From NCBI RefSeq assembly GCF_015709225.1, contig NZ_JADNRS010000043.1, forward strand, positions 1-56,476: a stretch of DNA of 56,476 bases, read 5' to 3'. The notes under the pieces are model-generated. The model made no database searches. It was not told the origin of the DNA and worked only from the letters and a program-made list of their open reading frames with translations. The DNA is from Acholeplasma laidlawii. GTDB lineage: Bacteria; Bacillota_I; Bacilli_A; Acholeplasmatales; Acholeplasmataceae. The position numbers were made by a program, and so were the translations under genes. Numbering within the stretch: position 1 is the first letter of the stretch; each line of letters begins with the position of its first letter. Positions 17,958 to 27,316 of the stretch are shown in pieces.

Positions 17958-18074
17958 ATGAAAGTTAAAGCATCAGTTAAAAAGCGCAGCGCAGATGACA
18001 TCATTGTGCGCCGTAAAGGTCGCGTATACGTGATCAACAAAAAAAATAGAAGACACAATCAAAGACAAGGTTAA
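17958..18074 (+). CDS. rpmJ: 50S ribosomal protein L36, zinc-free form
   Basis: This short 38-residue gene reads [20 protein letters not shown] and ends [14 protein letters not shown]. Ordinary L36 has CDKC and a later Cys/His pair; here they are SADD and NKKN, so no cysteine remains and zinc cannot be bound in the usual way. AAGGAG (17944-17949) precedes it. Its place between infA and rpsM is the expected one. Confidence 0.95.
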   Translation: MKVKASVKKRSADDIIVRRKGRVYVINKKNRRHNQRQG

Positions 18075-18086
18075 GGAGATTAAACT

Positions 18087-18461
18087 ATGGCAAGAATTGC
18101 AGGAGTAGACATCCCTACTCAAAAACGAGTGGTTATCTCGTTACAATACATCTATGGCATTGGTCAAACTACAGCACAAGAAGTGCTAAAGAATGCTAAT
18201 GTATCAGAAGATATTCGTGTTAAAGACCTAAATGACGATCAATTATCAGCAATCCGTGGCGAAGTAGCGAAAATCGTTACAGAAGGTGACTTACGTAGAG
18301 AGTCAACATTAAACATCAAACGTTTAATGGAAATTGGTTCATATCGCGGTATTAGACACCGTAAAGGCTTACCTGTAAACGGTCAAAACACAAGAAACAA
18401 TGCACGTACTCGTAAAGGGAAACCTAAAGCGGTTACTGGAAAGAAACAGGCAGGTAAATAA
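18087..18461 (+). CDS. rpsM: 30S ribosomal protein S13
   Basis: The 124-residue protein begins [19 protein letters not shown] and has the IYGIG helix-hairpin-helix, [19 protein letters not shown] and a basic C-terminal tail. S13 touches the P-site tRNA and bridges to L5. AAGGAG precedes it. Confidence 0.98.
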   Translation: MARIAGVDIPTQKRVVISLQYIYGIGQTTAQEVLKNANVSEDIRVKDLNDDQLSAIRGEVAKIVTEGDLRRESTLNIKRLMEIGSYRGIRHRKGLPVNGQNTRNNARTRKGKPKAVTGKKQAGK

Positions 18462-18463
18462 TA

Positions 18464-18856
18464 ATGGCAGCTCAAAAAAGAAAAACAACTAAAAGAAGAG
18501 TAAGAAAAAACATACCTTCAGGTATTGCTCACATTCATACAACTTTCAATAATACAATCGTAACTATCACAGACCCAGCAGGTAACGCTATCTCTTGGTC
18601 AAGTGCTGGTGCTTTAGGTATTAAAGGATCAAGAAAATCTACACCATTTGCAGCTCAACTTACAAGTGAAGCAGCAGCTAAAGGTGCAATGGACAACGGT
18701 ATGGCTCGTGTAGAAGTATATGTTAAAGGTCCAGGACCTGGTAGAGAGGCTGCAATTAGAAGTTTACAAGCAGCAGGATTAGAAATTACAGCGATTAAAG
18801 ATGTGACGCCAGTTCCTCATAATGGATGTCGTCCACCAAAACGTCCACGTAACTAA
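18464..18856 (+). CDS. rpsK: 30S ribosomal protein S11
   Basis: The 130-residue protein contains [40 protein letters not shown] and the C-terminal [16 protein letters not shown]11 is in the 30S platform near the E site. It starts 2 nt after rpsM. Confidence 0.98.
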   Translation: MAAQKRKTTKRRVRKNIPSGIAHIHTTFNNTIVTITDPAGNAISWSSAGALGIKGSRKSTPFAAQLTSEAAAKGAMDNGMARVEVYVKGPGPGREAAIRSLQAAGLEITAIKDVTPVPHNGCRPPKRPRN

Positions 18857-18879
18857 TTTAAACCATAGGAGGTAAACTT

Positions 18880-19872
18880 GTGAAAGATTTAAAATTTGAA
18901 AAACCAACATCTGTCGAAGAAATATCTCAAGAAGGTAACTTGGGACGCTTCTTAATCAAACCACTTGAACGCGGTTATGGGTTAACCTTAGGTAATGCAT
19001 TAAGACGTGTCTTATTATCATCATTACCAGGTGCTGCAATCGTCAATGTTAAAATTGAAGGTGTGGAGCACGAGTTTTCTACCATTGAAGGCGTTTATGA
19101 AGATGTGATGGGAATCGTTCTTAACCTTAAAAAGGTCGTATTCTCAGTTGATTCACAAGATCCACAGTATGAACAACAATTAGAATTATATGCAGAAGGT
19201 CCAGCTGTGATTACTGCAGGTGATTTTAATTTGGCAGACGACATCGAAGTTGTCAATAAAGACCAACATATTGCAACACTAGCAGAAGGTGCTAAGTTCA
19301 ATATGACAGTTACAGTTAGACGTGGTATTGGTTATGTACCGGCTGACCAAAATAAACAATATTCTAAATACGAATTAAACGTTATTCCAATTGACTCACT
19401 TTATACACCAGTTGAACGCGTTATCTACAGTGTAGAAAAAACACGTGGTGATTTAGATGAACTAACAATTGAAATTGAAACAAATGGTGCTATCTTAGCC
19501 AAAGAAGCTTTAGCACTTGCATCTAAGATGTTAGTGGATCACTTCCAAGTACTTGTAGATATTTCTGAAAGAGCTAGTGAATTTGATTTCATTCGCGATA
19601 TTGAAGAAGAACCAGCAAGCAAAAAATCAGATACTAAGATTGAACAACTTGATTTATCAGTTCGTTTATTCAACTCACTAAAACGTAGTGGTATCACTAC
19701 AGTTGGTGAATTACTAAAATTATCTGAAGAAGAAGTTATGAGACTACGTTCATTAGGTAGAAAATCATTCAAAGAATTAAAAGAAAAATTAGCAGAACAT
19801 GGACTTGAATTCGAGCACTCTACTTCAAAAGAAGCAAGATTCGGATTTGATTCAGACGAAGATAAGGAGTAA
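18880..19872 (+). CDS. rpoA: DNA-directed RNA polymerase subunit alpha
   Basis: The 330-residue protein has both domains: an N-terminal assembly domain with [20 protein letters not shown], and a C-terminal domain with [20 protein letters not shown] and [16 protein letters not shown], which binds UP elements and activators. It starts with GTG 18880 behind a strong AGGAGG (18867-18872). Full-length CTD means alpha-dependent activation is possible in this organism. Confidence 0.98.
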   Translation: MKDLKFEKPTSVEEISQEGNLGRFLIKPLERGYGLTLGNALRRVLLSSLPGAAIVNVKIEGVEHEFSTIEGVYEDVMGIVLNLKKVVFSVDSQDPQYEQQLELYAEGPAVITAGDFNLADDIEVVNKDQHIATLAEGAKFNMTVTVRRGIGYVPADQNKQYSKYELNVIPIDSLYTPVERVIYSVEKTRGDLDELTIEIETNGAILAKEALALASKMLVDHFQVLVDISERASEFDFIRDIEEEPASKKSDTKIEQLDLSVRLFNSLKRSGITTVGELLKLSEEEVMRLRSLGRKSFKELKEKLAEHGLEFEHSTSKEARFGFDSDEDKE

Positions 19873-19877
19873 TAATT

Positions 19878-20237
19878 ATGGCAATACCATCAAGACTACG
19901 CCGTACGACTGATCAAAGAGAAGCTTTACTACGCGATTTAGTAACAGACTTAATCATCAATGATCGTATTACGACAACAGAAGCAAAAGCAAAATCCGTA
20001 CAACGCGTTGCTGATAAAATGGTCACATTAGCTAAAAAAGGTACTTTAGCAGCTCGTAGACAAGCAGCTGAAACAGTACGTTTAGAAGATGCTGGTGAAG
20101 GCAAAGATGCACTTCAAAAGCTATTTAGCGTAATTGCACCACGTTACAACGATCGTACAGGTGGATATACAAGAATTATTAAAACTGTGCCTCGCCGTGG
20201 CGATGCAGCACCGATGGCAATCATCGAATTTATTTAA
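19878..20237 (+). CDS. rplQ: 50S ribosomal protein L17
   Basis: The 119-residue protein shows [39 protein letters not shown] and [20 protein letters not shown], the L17 signatures. It is the last gene of the supercluster and is followed by a terminator. Confidence 0.98.
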   Translation: MAIPSRLRRTTDQREALLRDLVTDLIINDRITTTEAKAKSVQRVADKMVTLAKKGTLAARRQAAETVRLEDAGEGKDALQKLFSVIAPRYNDRTGGYTRIIKTVPRRGDAAPMAIIEFI

Positions 20238-20250
20238 TATTAAATTCTAA

Positions 20251-20276
20251 AAACCTTCTATCATTAGAAGGTTTTT
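20251..20276 (+). terminator. Terminator of the ribosomal supercluster
   Basis: The stem AACCTTCT/AGAAGGTT with loop ATCATT is followed by a T-run. It lies 14 nt after rplQ. Confidence 0.9.
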
Positions 20277-20372
20277 TATTTTACTTTTACTAATTATCTT
20301 AAGTAAATTAAATCGTATTAAAAACAACACCTAATATTTTAGTTATCAAAATGAATAAAGATTGGTAATTCA

Positions 20373-20433
20373 TGCTATAATAATAGTAATCAATACATAC
20401 ATAAGTATTTTTTCAATACGTATTAAATGTATG
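20373..20433 (+). promoter_or_regulatory. Promoter and 5' UTR hairpin of the Lys-rich protein gene
   Basis: TGC precedes TATAAT (20376-20381), an extended -10. The leader then has CATACAT (20396-20402) that can pair with ATGTATG (20427-20433), just before the GGAGGT ribosome site. The -35 is poor. Confidence 0.5.
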
Positions 20434-20452
20434 AGACGGAGGTAAAAGGGAA

Positions 20453-20929
20453 ATGAGCAAAGACATGAAAGTCTATAAAGCTGACAATGGGGAAACAGTT
20501 TTATTTTCAAAAGGTAAAGCTTGGCATGTTCATACAGATGGTTTAACAGATCATTATAAAGCAGTCAATGGAGATAAGGTTAAGCTAACCGGTAAAGTTG
20601 TATTTATATCAAAGAGTGTCAAGAAAGTTACTATCACTCAAAATCAATATGAAATAGTAAAACGTTCAGCGAATGAACGCCAATATATCACATTTGATTT
20701 TGTTAATTTAAATGAAGTACGCCTTGGTACACGTGTATTTTTAACTGAAGCGGGTCAATCAAAACGTGAAAAACGTGATCACAAACGTTCTCTTCGCGAA
20801 CAGAAAAGCCAAGCACTTGCAGATAAAAAAGCTGCAGCAATTCAAAAAAAGGCTGATAAGCGCATGAAAAAAGAAGAAAAACGCATATCAAAAAAAGATA
20901 AAAATAACATAGACATGTTTGATGAATAA
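20453..20929 (+). CDS. Uncharacterised protein with a Lys-rich C-terminal tail
   Basis: I do not recognise this 158-residue protein. The N-terminal 100 residues look globular and beta-rich, with no signal peptide or membrane segment. Residues about 104-152 are dominated by Lys, Arg, Glu and Ala with heptad-like spacing (ADKKAAAIQKKADKRMKKEE), suggesting a charged helix or coiled coil that could bind RNA, DNA or the ribosome. It has its own promoter, a GGAGGT site and a strong terminator. The CDS is credible from these signals; the function is unknown. Confidence 0.75.
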   Translation: MSKDMKVYKADNGETVLFSKGKAWHVHTDGLTDHYKAVNGDKVKLTGKVVFISKSVKKVTITQNQYEIVKRSANERQYITFDFVNLNEVRLGTRVFLTEAGQSKREKRDHKRSLREQKSQALADKKAAAIQKKADKRMKKEEKRISKKDKNNIDMFDE

Positions 20930-20934
20930 TTTAG

Positions 20935-20964
20935 ATAGGTGCTTAAATGTAAGCACCTATTTTT
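20935..20964 (+). terminator. Terminator after the Lys-rich protein gene
   Basis: A perfect 11-bp stem ATAGGTGCTTA/TAAGCACCTAT with an AATG tetraloop is followed by Ts. Confidence 0.92.
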
Positions 20965-20978
20965 ATGATTAGGTTCTA

Positions 20979-20987
20979 TGGTACAAT
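20979..20987 (+). promoter_or_regulatory. Extended -10 promoter of the endonuclease lipoprotein
   Basis: TGG precedes TACAAT (20982-20987). The GAGGAGG ribosome site follows at 21005-21011. Confidence 0.5.
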
Positions 20988-21015
20988 AAATTAAGTAAAC
21001 CAATGAGGAGGCAAG

Positions 21016-23259
21016 ATGAGAAAAATAGCAATTTTACTTATGATAGTAAGTAGTATCTTTCTTTTAAGTTCATGTGATATAATCACGGACTTACTAAATG
21101 AAAAGAATTATGAAGTGACTTTTCATATTGTTGATGAAGAAAGTTATAGTGTGATGGTAACTGATTTTACTAATGAAGATTTTAATATGAGTCAACTACC
21201 CAATAAAACAGGGTATGATTTTAAAGGATGGTATTTAAATGAAAATTTTACAAATGCCTATATCCCTAAATATGCGTATGAGTCTGCATTAAACCTTTAT
21301 GCGAAGTTTGAAGTAAAGACTTTTAATGTAAGTATTTATGATACAGTTATGAATGAAATAAATATTTTTAACATTAATTATGGTAGTACATTAAGTGATA
21401 TCGTATATAGTCATGAAGGTGTTATCTTAACTGGATATAAATATATTGAAGATGATGCTACATTTGATATAAGTACAGAAGTTACAACCGATTTAGACCT
21501 TTATACAGTCTTTGAATCAAGGGAAGGTTATGTACTAGTAACATTTGAAACAAACACGGATATACCTACTATAAATAGAGTTTCAACGGCTAATATAGAA
21601 TTAGAGATGCCAAATAATCCAGTAAAAGAAGGTCAAATATTTGTTGGCTGGTTTACGGATAACACCTATTTAACATTCTATGACTTTAATGAATTAGTAA
21701 CAACAGATCTTACACTTCATGGTAAGTTTGTAACACCGACTACAATGGATTATGAAGTCGATGATACAGTGGTGAGTTTTGAAGGATTAAATGATGCCCT
21801 ACAGTATCAATATTATATTAAAAACGGTGACATATTAGATGAACCATTTACTGAAACATTAACAAATTACATTGACTTAAAACCATTTGAAAGTCTATTT
21901 TTAAATGAGACAGAAATGATTGTTAAAGTAGTATTTCCATCTGGGGAACAATATGTATTGTTTAATGTATTTTTAAAGTTTGATGACCTTACAATATATA
22001 AAGAAAACTTTGAATCCAGTGCATTTTTAGCAAGAACAAATTATTCCAATAATACAACACCAAGAATTGATGGACCATTAGATTATCAGTACAGTATCTT
22101 AAATGGTACAGCATCGACTACAAAACCGATTGAAGGTTTGAAGTCTGTACAACTTAGAAATGGCACCAATACGCCATACTTGCAAACTAACTTTTTATTA
22201 GAGGGTGTTACAAAGATAAGTTTTCTAGCAAAATCTTCAAATCATAATTTATCTTTAAAGGTCTTAAATAGTTTAGGTGAAGTCCTAGCGACATATCCAT
22301 TTGAACTTACAGCAACACCAATAGTTTATCAAGCAACAATCAATCAAATTGGTCCAATCAAACTTAAATTTGAACTTGTAGCAACATCTAATATTACAAC
22401 TGGTGAACAAATATTTATCGATGATATCAAAGTATTTGGTAGTACTTCATCTAAAGTATTAGTTGAAATTATTAAAGAAGAAGAACCAGATACAGACCTA
22501 GAAGCCATTAGACAAGCCTTTGAAACACATAGAAGTAAATTAACGCCTCCAGGATTTAATGCACTATCTAATGAAGGATTACTCGGGTATTACGCTTCAT
22601 TAAATGGTTTAACAGGTAATGCATTTAAAACAGAACTTACAAATATATTAGTTAATACACATAGAAGACTCATTAGTTATGATGAAGCAAGGTTCGTTCT
22701 TGAAATGTCAGATATCGTAACTAATGGAGATAAAACTTATTTAGATGGTATTTACTCTGGTCATGAAATTGTTCGTTATTGGGACGGTGGTGCTACATGG
22801 GCTAGGGAACATGTTTGGCCAAACTCTAGACTAGCAATGGATAGAGTATCCGGATCAAATAGAAATCAAGCGAGTGATGTGCATAATTTAAGAGCAATAG
22901 ACCCTAGAGTAAATAGTTCTAGATCAAATAGATATTTTATGGAAGCAACAAGTTATGGACTTGTAGGAACTACTGCCTATTATCCAGGGGAAAATTATAA
23001 AGGTGATGTTGCTCGTATATTATTTTATATGGTAGCAAGATATCCTGATATATTAACATTGCGTGATGATAATATTGTTGATAGTGCCTATACAAGTGAA
23101 GGTGCAGTCATGGGTGTCTTATCACTACTTATTAAGTGGCATGAATTAGATCCAGTATCACCGTTTGAAATCAACAGAAATAACGTAATTTACAGTTTCC
23201 AAGGTAATAGAAATCCATTTATAGATTTTCCGGAGTATGTAGATGTCTACTTTAACTAG
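21016..23259 (+). CDS. Surface lipoprotein with Listeria-Bacteroides-type repeats and a C-terminal endonuclease I domain
   Basis: The 747-residue protein has a signal peptide ending in the lipobox LSSC (Cys20), so it should be anchored on the outer face of the membrane. Residues about 32-240 hold three repeats ending like GYDFKGWYLNE...NLYAKFE, the Listeria-Bacteroides repeat. About 300-480 is beta-rich, possibly a sugar-binding fold. The C-terminal 200 residues are an endonuclease I (EndA/NucM) domain with REHVWPNS (His599), DVHNLRA (621-627) and NRNPFIDFPEYVD. It would degrade external nucleic acid for scavenging. Its end overlaps tag by 17 nt. Confidence 0.88.
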   Translation: MRKIAILLMIVSSIFLLSSCDIITDLLNEKNYEVTFHIVDEESYSVMVTDFTNEDFNMSQLPNKTGYDFKGWYLNENFTNAYIPKYAYESALNLYAKFEVKTFNVSIYDTVMNEINIFNINYGSTLSDIVYSHEGVILTGYKYIEDDATFDISTEVTTDLDLYTVFESREGYVLVTFETNTDIPTINRVSTANIELEMPNNPVKEGQIFVGWFTDNTYLTFYDFNELVTTDLTLHGKFVTPTTMDYEVDDTVVSFEGLNDALQYQYYIKNGDILDEPFTETLTNYIDLKPFESLFLNETEMIVKVVFPSGEQYVLFNVFLKFDDLTIYKENFESSAFLARTNYSNNTTPRIDGPLDYQYSILNGTASTTKPIEGLKSVQLRNGTNTPYLQTNFLLEGVTKISFLAKSSNHNLSLKVLNSLGEVLATYPFELTATPIVYQATINQIGPIKLKFELVATSNITTGEQIFIDDIKVFGSTSSKVLVEIIKEEEPDTDLEAIRQAFETHRSKLTPPGFNALSNEGLLGYYASLNGLTGNAFKTELTNILVNTHRRLISYDEARFVLEMSDIVTNGDKTYLDGIYSGHEIVRYWDGGATWAREHVWPNSRLAMDRVSGSNRNQASDVHNLRAIDPRVNSSRSNRYFMEATSYGLVGTTAYYPGENYKGDVARILFYMVARYPDILTLRDDNIVDSAYTSEGAVMGVLSLLIKWHELDPVSPFEINRNNVIYSFQGNRNPFIDFPEYVDVYFN

Positions 23260-23803
23260 ATGTCATTGGGCAAAATCTACTGAAAACATGGCACACTATC
23301 ATGATCATGAATGGGGTGTACCTGTATATGATGATTTAAAACTATTTAAAAAGTTACTTTTAGACATGCAACAAGCAGGACTGTCTTGGTCAATTGTTTT
23401 AAACAAGAGAAAAGATATCTTAGAAGCGTTTGATAACTTTGATCCATACATCATGATAAGTTATGATGATGAAAAAATAAATAGTTTACTAAATAACCCT
23501 AAGATTATTAGAAACAGGCTTAAAATAGAAGCTATGATTCATAATGCAAAAATGTATATAAAGCATTTTGGACAAACAGTAAGTTTTTCAAACTTTTTAT
23601 GGTCCTATGTGGACCATAAAGTAGTGGTACACGACATTAAAGTACCTAAACATACACCAACTGAAACAGATATATCTAAACTTATCAGTAAAGAATTAAA
23701 AAGATTAGGATTTAAATTTGTAGGCAGTATTACAATTTATGCCTTCTTACAAGCAGTTGGTATATATAATGATCACCAAAATGATTGTTTTAAAAAAAGA
23801 TAA
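23243..23803 (+). CDS. tag: DNA-3-methyladenine glycosylase I
   Basis: The 186-residue enzyme excises 3-methyladenine from alkylated DNA. Diagnostic parts are RCHWA near the N-terminus, YHDHEWGVPVYDD, QQAGLSWSIVLNKR and the C-terminal GIYNDHQNDCF, which with Cys7 supplies the Tag zinc ligands. The start ATG 23243 lies inside the previous gene behind CGGAG, so the two are translationally coupled although unrelated in function. Confidence 0.93.
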   Translation: MSTLTRCHWAKSTENMAHYHDHEWGVPVYDDLKLFKKLLLDMQQAGLSWSIVLNKRKDILEAFDNFDPYIMISYDDEKINSLLNNPKIIRNRLKIEAMIHNAKMYIKHFGQTVSFSNFLWSYVDHKVVVHDIKVPKHTPTETDISKLISKELKRLGFKFVGSITIYAFLQAVGIYNDHQNDCFKKR

Positions 23804-23818
23804 CAGGAGAACAAAGTC

Positions 23819-25510
23819 ATGAAGTTTAATGAATATACTTATGAAAGACCTAACTTAGAGGATTTAAAATCTAAATTAGAAGAACTTACCAATAATTTAA
23901 CTGAAGCACAAGATGCTAAAGAAGCATTAAGTGTTGTCAAACTATACCATAAGATCATGGATAATGTGGATACACAAATGCAACTTGTCTTAATTAGACA
24001 CTCAATTGATACATCGAATACCTTTTATGATGATGAACAAGCATTTGTTGATAATGCAGCGCCTTTAATTGAATCCTCTGCAGTTAAATTTACTAATGCA
24101 CTTTTATCATCTAAGTTTAGAAGTGAATTAGAAGCATCGCTTGGTGAACTTATCTTTAAAAAAGCAGAACTAAGTAATAAAACATTCAATGATGAAGTCA
24201 TTGCTGACTTACAGTTGGAAAACAAATATACAACAGAGTATGTCAAAATTAGATCAAGTGCTCAAATAACATTTGAAGGTAAAGTTTATAACTTATCCCA
24301 AATGGCACCTTTTACAACACATAAAGATAGAAAAATTAGAAAAGAAGCAGCTAAAGCAATATCTAATTGGTATAAAGAAAAAGAGCCCCTTTTTGATGAA
24401 GTCTATGATAACCTAGTTAAAGTACGTACAACAATCGCAACCAAATTAGGATATGAAAACTTCATCCAATTAGGTTATGATAGATTAAAACGTGTAGACT
24501 ATCATGCAGAAGATGTTCAATCCTATAGAGAACAAATTGCAGAAAAAATAGTACCAGTTGTAAGTGATTTAATGAAACGTCGTCAAAAACGCTTAGGCTT
24601 AGATAAAATGATGAGCTATGACTTAGGGTTAACCTTCTTAAATGGAAACACTAAACCTAAAGGGGATAGAGCATGGCAAGTTGAACAGGCGATTAAAATG
24701 TATGATGAATTAAGCCCGGAAACATCGAAGTTCTTTAGATTTTTAGTCGACAGTGAACTATTAGATTTAGATAGTAAAGCGAATAAAGAAGGTGGCGGTT
24801 ATTGTACATATATCCCAGATTATCAAGCGCCATTTATCTTTGCTAATTTTAATGGTACATCAGGTGATGTTGACGTATTAACGCACGAAGCAGGTCATGC
24901 TTTCCAAGTATATATGTCTAAAGACTTAATCCCTGAATACAGATGGCCAGGCTATGAAGCAGCAGAAATTCACTCGATGAGTATGGAATTTCTAGCATGG
25001 CCATATATGGAGTTATTCTTTAAAGAAGATACAGATAAATATAAATTTGCACACCTTTCTGGTGGACTTGAATTTTTACCATATGGAGCACTTGTAGACC
25101 ACTTCCAACATGAAGTGTATGGTAATCCAAATATGACACCTAAAATGCGTAAAGATACTTGGAAAAAGTTAGAAAGAATCTATCAACCATGGAAGATTTA
25201 TGAAGGAGCAGATCCAGTAGGTGAAGGTTTATTCTGGTTTAGACAAGGACATATCTTCCAAGATCCGTTCTATTATATTGATTATACACTCGCACAAGTA
25301 CTTGCATTTGACTTCTGGGGACACAATCAAAAAGACCCTAAAAAGACTTGGCAACGCTATTTAGAATTATGTAAGATGGGTGGTCAATATAGTTTTGTTA
25401 GACTTCTTAATGAAGCTAAATTACCAAATCCATTTATGGATGGTACAATAGAAGAAATTCTAAAACCTGTCAATGCATATTTAAGTAGTATTGATGATTC
25501 TAAATTCTAA
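23819..25510 (+). CDS. M3 family oligoendopeptidase (PepF-like)
   Basis: The 563-residue cytosolic zinc peptidase has the M3 motif HEAGH (356-360) with the third ligand Glu383 in YEAAEIHSMSMEFL, plus GGYCTYIPD before it and GEGLFWFRQGHIF after it. M3 oligopeptidases cut peptides of roughly 6-20 residues, here likely after oligopeptide import. An AACAGGAGAAC leader 15 nt after tag suggests the same transcript. It is followed by a bidirectional terminator. Confidence 0.93.
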   Translation: MKFNEYTYERPNLEDLKSKLEELTNNLTEAQDAKEALSVVKLYHKIMDNVDTQMQLVLIRHSIDTSNTFYDDEQAFVDNAAPLIESSAVKFTNALLSSKFRSELEASLGELIFKKAELSNKTFNDEVIADLQLENKYTTEYVKIRSSAQITFEGKVYNLSQMAPFTTHKDRKIRKEAAKAISNWYKEKEPLFDEVYDNLVKVRTTIATKLGYENFIQLGYDRLKRVDYHAEDVQSYREQIAEKIVPVVSDLMKRRQKRLGLDKMMSYDLGLTFLNGNTKPKGDRAWQVEQAIKMYDELSPETSKFFRFLVDSELLDLDSKANKEGGGYCTYIPDYQAPFIFANFNGTSGDVDVLTHEAGHAFQVYMSKDLIPEYRWPGYEAAEIHSMSMEFLAWPYMELFFKEDTDKYKFAHLSGGLEFLPYGALVDHFQHEVYGNPNMTPKMRKDTWKKLERIYQPWKIYEGADPVGEGLFWFRQGHIFQDPFYYIDYTLAQVLAFDFWGHNQKDPKKTWQRYLELCKMGGQYSFVRLLNEAKLPNPFMDGTIEEILKPVNAYLSSIDDSKF

Positions 25511-25518
25511 GTTACAAA

Positions 25519-25546
25519 AAAATCCTATCAAAACGATAGGATTTTT
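25519..25546. terminator. Bidirectional terminator between convergent operons
   Basis: The stem AATCCTATC/GATAGGATT with loop AAAAC is flanked by As on the left and Ts on the right, so it can end the plus-strand peptidase and the minus-strand DUF1801 transcript. Confidence 0.9.
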
Positions 25547-25559
25547 TATTGAGTGTAAT

Positions 25560-25970
25560 TTAATCAATAAGTTTTACAAAATCTAAATTCAGTACATGGT
25601 GATAAACTTGATGTAGAAGTTTTTCTAATATATCAAGATCAACATCTTCTAATTTTTTGATGTACAGACAACCTTTTCCTGTGGTGTATTTTCCAAGACT
25701 ACTTAATATGTCAAACTGATTCACATCATAAGATAAATAAAGTGTGATGGCTTGTTTTCTACTAGATAATCCAATAATAGGCATATGACCTGATGTTTTA
25801 GATGGATACTTGTAGAATAGATTACCATATCCGATGATACTACTGCCCCAAAGTTTTGGAGATCTCCCAGTTACTTTAGATAGTAGATTCGTAAGTATTA
25901 AAATATCATCTAATCTATTAGATTCAATCGTTAGTAAGTAATTATCAATATGAGTACTTGTTATTTCCAT
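25560..25970 (-). CDS. DUF1801 domain protein
   Basis: The 136-residue protein has the DUF1801 pattern: KLWGSSIIGYGNLFYKY, a central GLSSRKQAITLYLSYD and the closing GKYTTGKGCLYIKKLEDVD. The fold is YdhG/YdeI-like and the function unknown. Its start overlaps the end of the reductase gene by 26 nt and has its own AAGAGGT site, so it is the third gene of the minus-strand redox operon. Confidence 0.87.
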   Translation of the reverse strand: MEITSTHIDNYLLTIESNRLDDILILTNLLSKVTGRSPKLWGSSIIGYGNLFYKYPSKTSGHMPIIGLSSRKQAITLYLSYDVNQFDILSSLGKYTTGKGCLYIKKLEDVDLDILEKLLHQVYHHVLNLDFVKLID

Positions 25971-26817
25971 GCGAACTACCTCTTAGGTACTGATTTATTC
26001 CATGAGCAGCCATAAACCCATCATGAATTGCTTTTGGTATTTGTAGCATGCCACCAACGCAATCACCTGCTGCAAACAAACCCTTAATATTTGTTTGCAT
26101 ATAATTATCTACAACGATATTATCATCTTTCATAAGGACACCTAATTTTAAGGATAACTCGGTTGCCATAGGGTGACTTATCGCTAAGAACACACCATTG
26201 ACCTGATAACTATCATTTGTTGTTTTTATATGTGTTAGTCGTTTTTCACCAATAAATGCAACTAATTTATCTTTTATCACGGGATATTTTTTATGTGTAT
26301 AAGGTAAACCATTTGTGAAAATCATGATATCTTTAGTATAATTTTCTAGCGTTTCTAGTTCATGTTCTAAATAAGCACCATTGCCTATTAAAGCAACTTT
26401 CTTATTTTTGTAGAATAAACCATCGCAAGTCGTACATAAATGAATACCTTTAGATTTAAATGTCTGATAGCCCTCTAAATTAATTTGAACTCTAGGTTTA
26501 CCAGTAGCTAAGACCACTGTCTTAGCTTCATAGGTTTGGTGCGTTGTAGTAACTACAAAGTGACCAGATAAATCCTCAATGTTCAATACGGACTCATTTT
26601 TAACTTCAATACCGAGTTGACGTGATTGCATAATGCCTTTAGTAATTAACTGTTCTCCAGCAATAGGACCATGACCGTAAAGATTATCAATTACATCTAA
26701 ATTAGAAAGTTGACCTTTATCTTTACCTAATACCAGAACAGAAAGATTTAACTTTCTTAAATTAATGGCAGTAGATATACCAGCTGGACCAACACCAATC
26801 ACGATAGCATCCATCAT
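25945..26817 (-). CDS. Thioredoxin-reductase-like FAD/NAD(P) oxidoreductase
   Basis: The roughly 290-residue flavoprotein has the FAD-binding GVGPAG (8-13), a redox CTTCDG (Cys128, Cys131) where typical TrxB has CATCDG, a second nucleotide-binding region GNGAYLEHE in place of GGGxSAxE, and the C-terminal FAD motif GLFAAGDCVGG. It probably reduces the thioredoxin-like protein encoded just upstream. I chose ATG 26817, which overlaps that gene's stop as ATGA; a TTG at 26829 is the alternative. A canonical trxB may exist elsewhere. Confidence 0.88.
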   Translation of the reverse strand: MMDAIVIGVGPAGISTAINLRKLNLSVLVLGKDKGQLSNLDVIDNLYGHGPIAGEQLITKGIMQSRQLGIEVKNESVLNIEDLSGHFVVTTTHQTYEAKTVVLATGKPRVQINLEGYQTFKSKGIHLCTTCDGLFYKNKKVALIGNGAYLEHELETLENYTKDIMIFTNGLPYTHKKYPVIKDKLVAFIGEKRLTHIKTTNDSYQVNGVFLAISHPMATELSLKLGVLMKDDNIVVDNYMQTNIKGLFAAGDCVGGMLQIPKAIHDGFMAAHGINQYLRGSSHGNNKYSY

Positions 26818-27125
26818 ATACTTAACCAACTTTCAATATCTTCATAACTATGCAATCCAGTTAATTCTTTAACCTGGCTACCATGTTCAAATAAAATCAT
26901 TGTGGGTAGACTAAAAATATCAAATAAATCAGCAAGTTCACTTTCAGTTTCACAATTAATTTTAAATACTTTTATTTTTCCGTAATAATCATCAGAAATA
27001 TCTTCTAATATAGTTAAAAGTGATTGGCAACTTTTACAAGCAGGACCATAAAACTCAATTAATACATAACCTGATGTTTTGTGGACCAAATCCCTAAAGT
27101 TTTCTTTTGTTAAATCAAATAACAT
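26814..27125 (-). CDS. Thioredoxin family protein with a CKSC active site
   Basis: The 103-residue protein has a thioredoxin fold: EFYGPACKSCQ with Cys30 and Cys33, and the cis-Pro loop SLPTMILF (Pro74). The usual WCGPC is replaced by ACKSC, so its redox potential and partner range may differ from classic TrxA. A very strong ribosome site, AAGGATGTGATC, lies upstream. It heads the trx / reductase / DUF1801 operon, suggesting a dedicated redox pair. Confidence 0.9.
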   Translation of the reverse strand: MLFDLTKENFRDLVHKTSGYVLIEFYGPACKSCQSLLTILEDISDDYYGKIKVFKINCETESELADLFDIFSLPTMILFEHGSQVKELTGLHSYEDIESWLSI

Positions 27126-27155
27126 GAGTGATCACATCCTTATAATCTTATATTT

Positions 27156-27161
27156 ATTATA
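27156..27161 (-). promoter_or_regulatory. Probable -10 of the minus-strand thioredoxin operon
   Basis: Read on the minus strand, TATAAT lies about 30 nt before ATG 27125. No convincing -35 is seen. Confidence 0.4.
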
Positions 27162-27257
27162 ACGCAATAAGGCATAATATTTTACCAAATAGAACAGATA
27201 TGTGAAACTTACGAAAATAAAAAAATATACCATAAACATATTTTAGGCCAAGTACAT

Positions 27258-27287
27258 CGCCAAATTAGGCGTGAATAATGATATAAT
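27258..27287 (+). promoter_or_regulatory. Promoter of the ecfA1 operon with a GC palindrome
   Basis: TGA precedes TATAAT (27282-27287). The palindrome CGCC-N6-GGCG (27258-27271) covers the -35 area and spacer. In such AT-rich DNA the GC palindrome stands out and could be an operator. Confidence 0.45.
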
Positions 27288-27316
27288 AAAAAGAAGCAAG
27301 ATTGGTGGTTATTATT

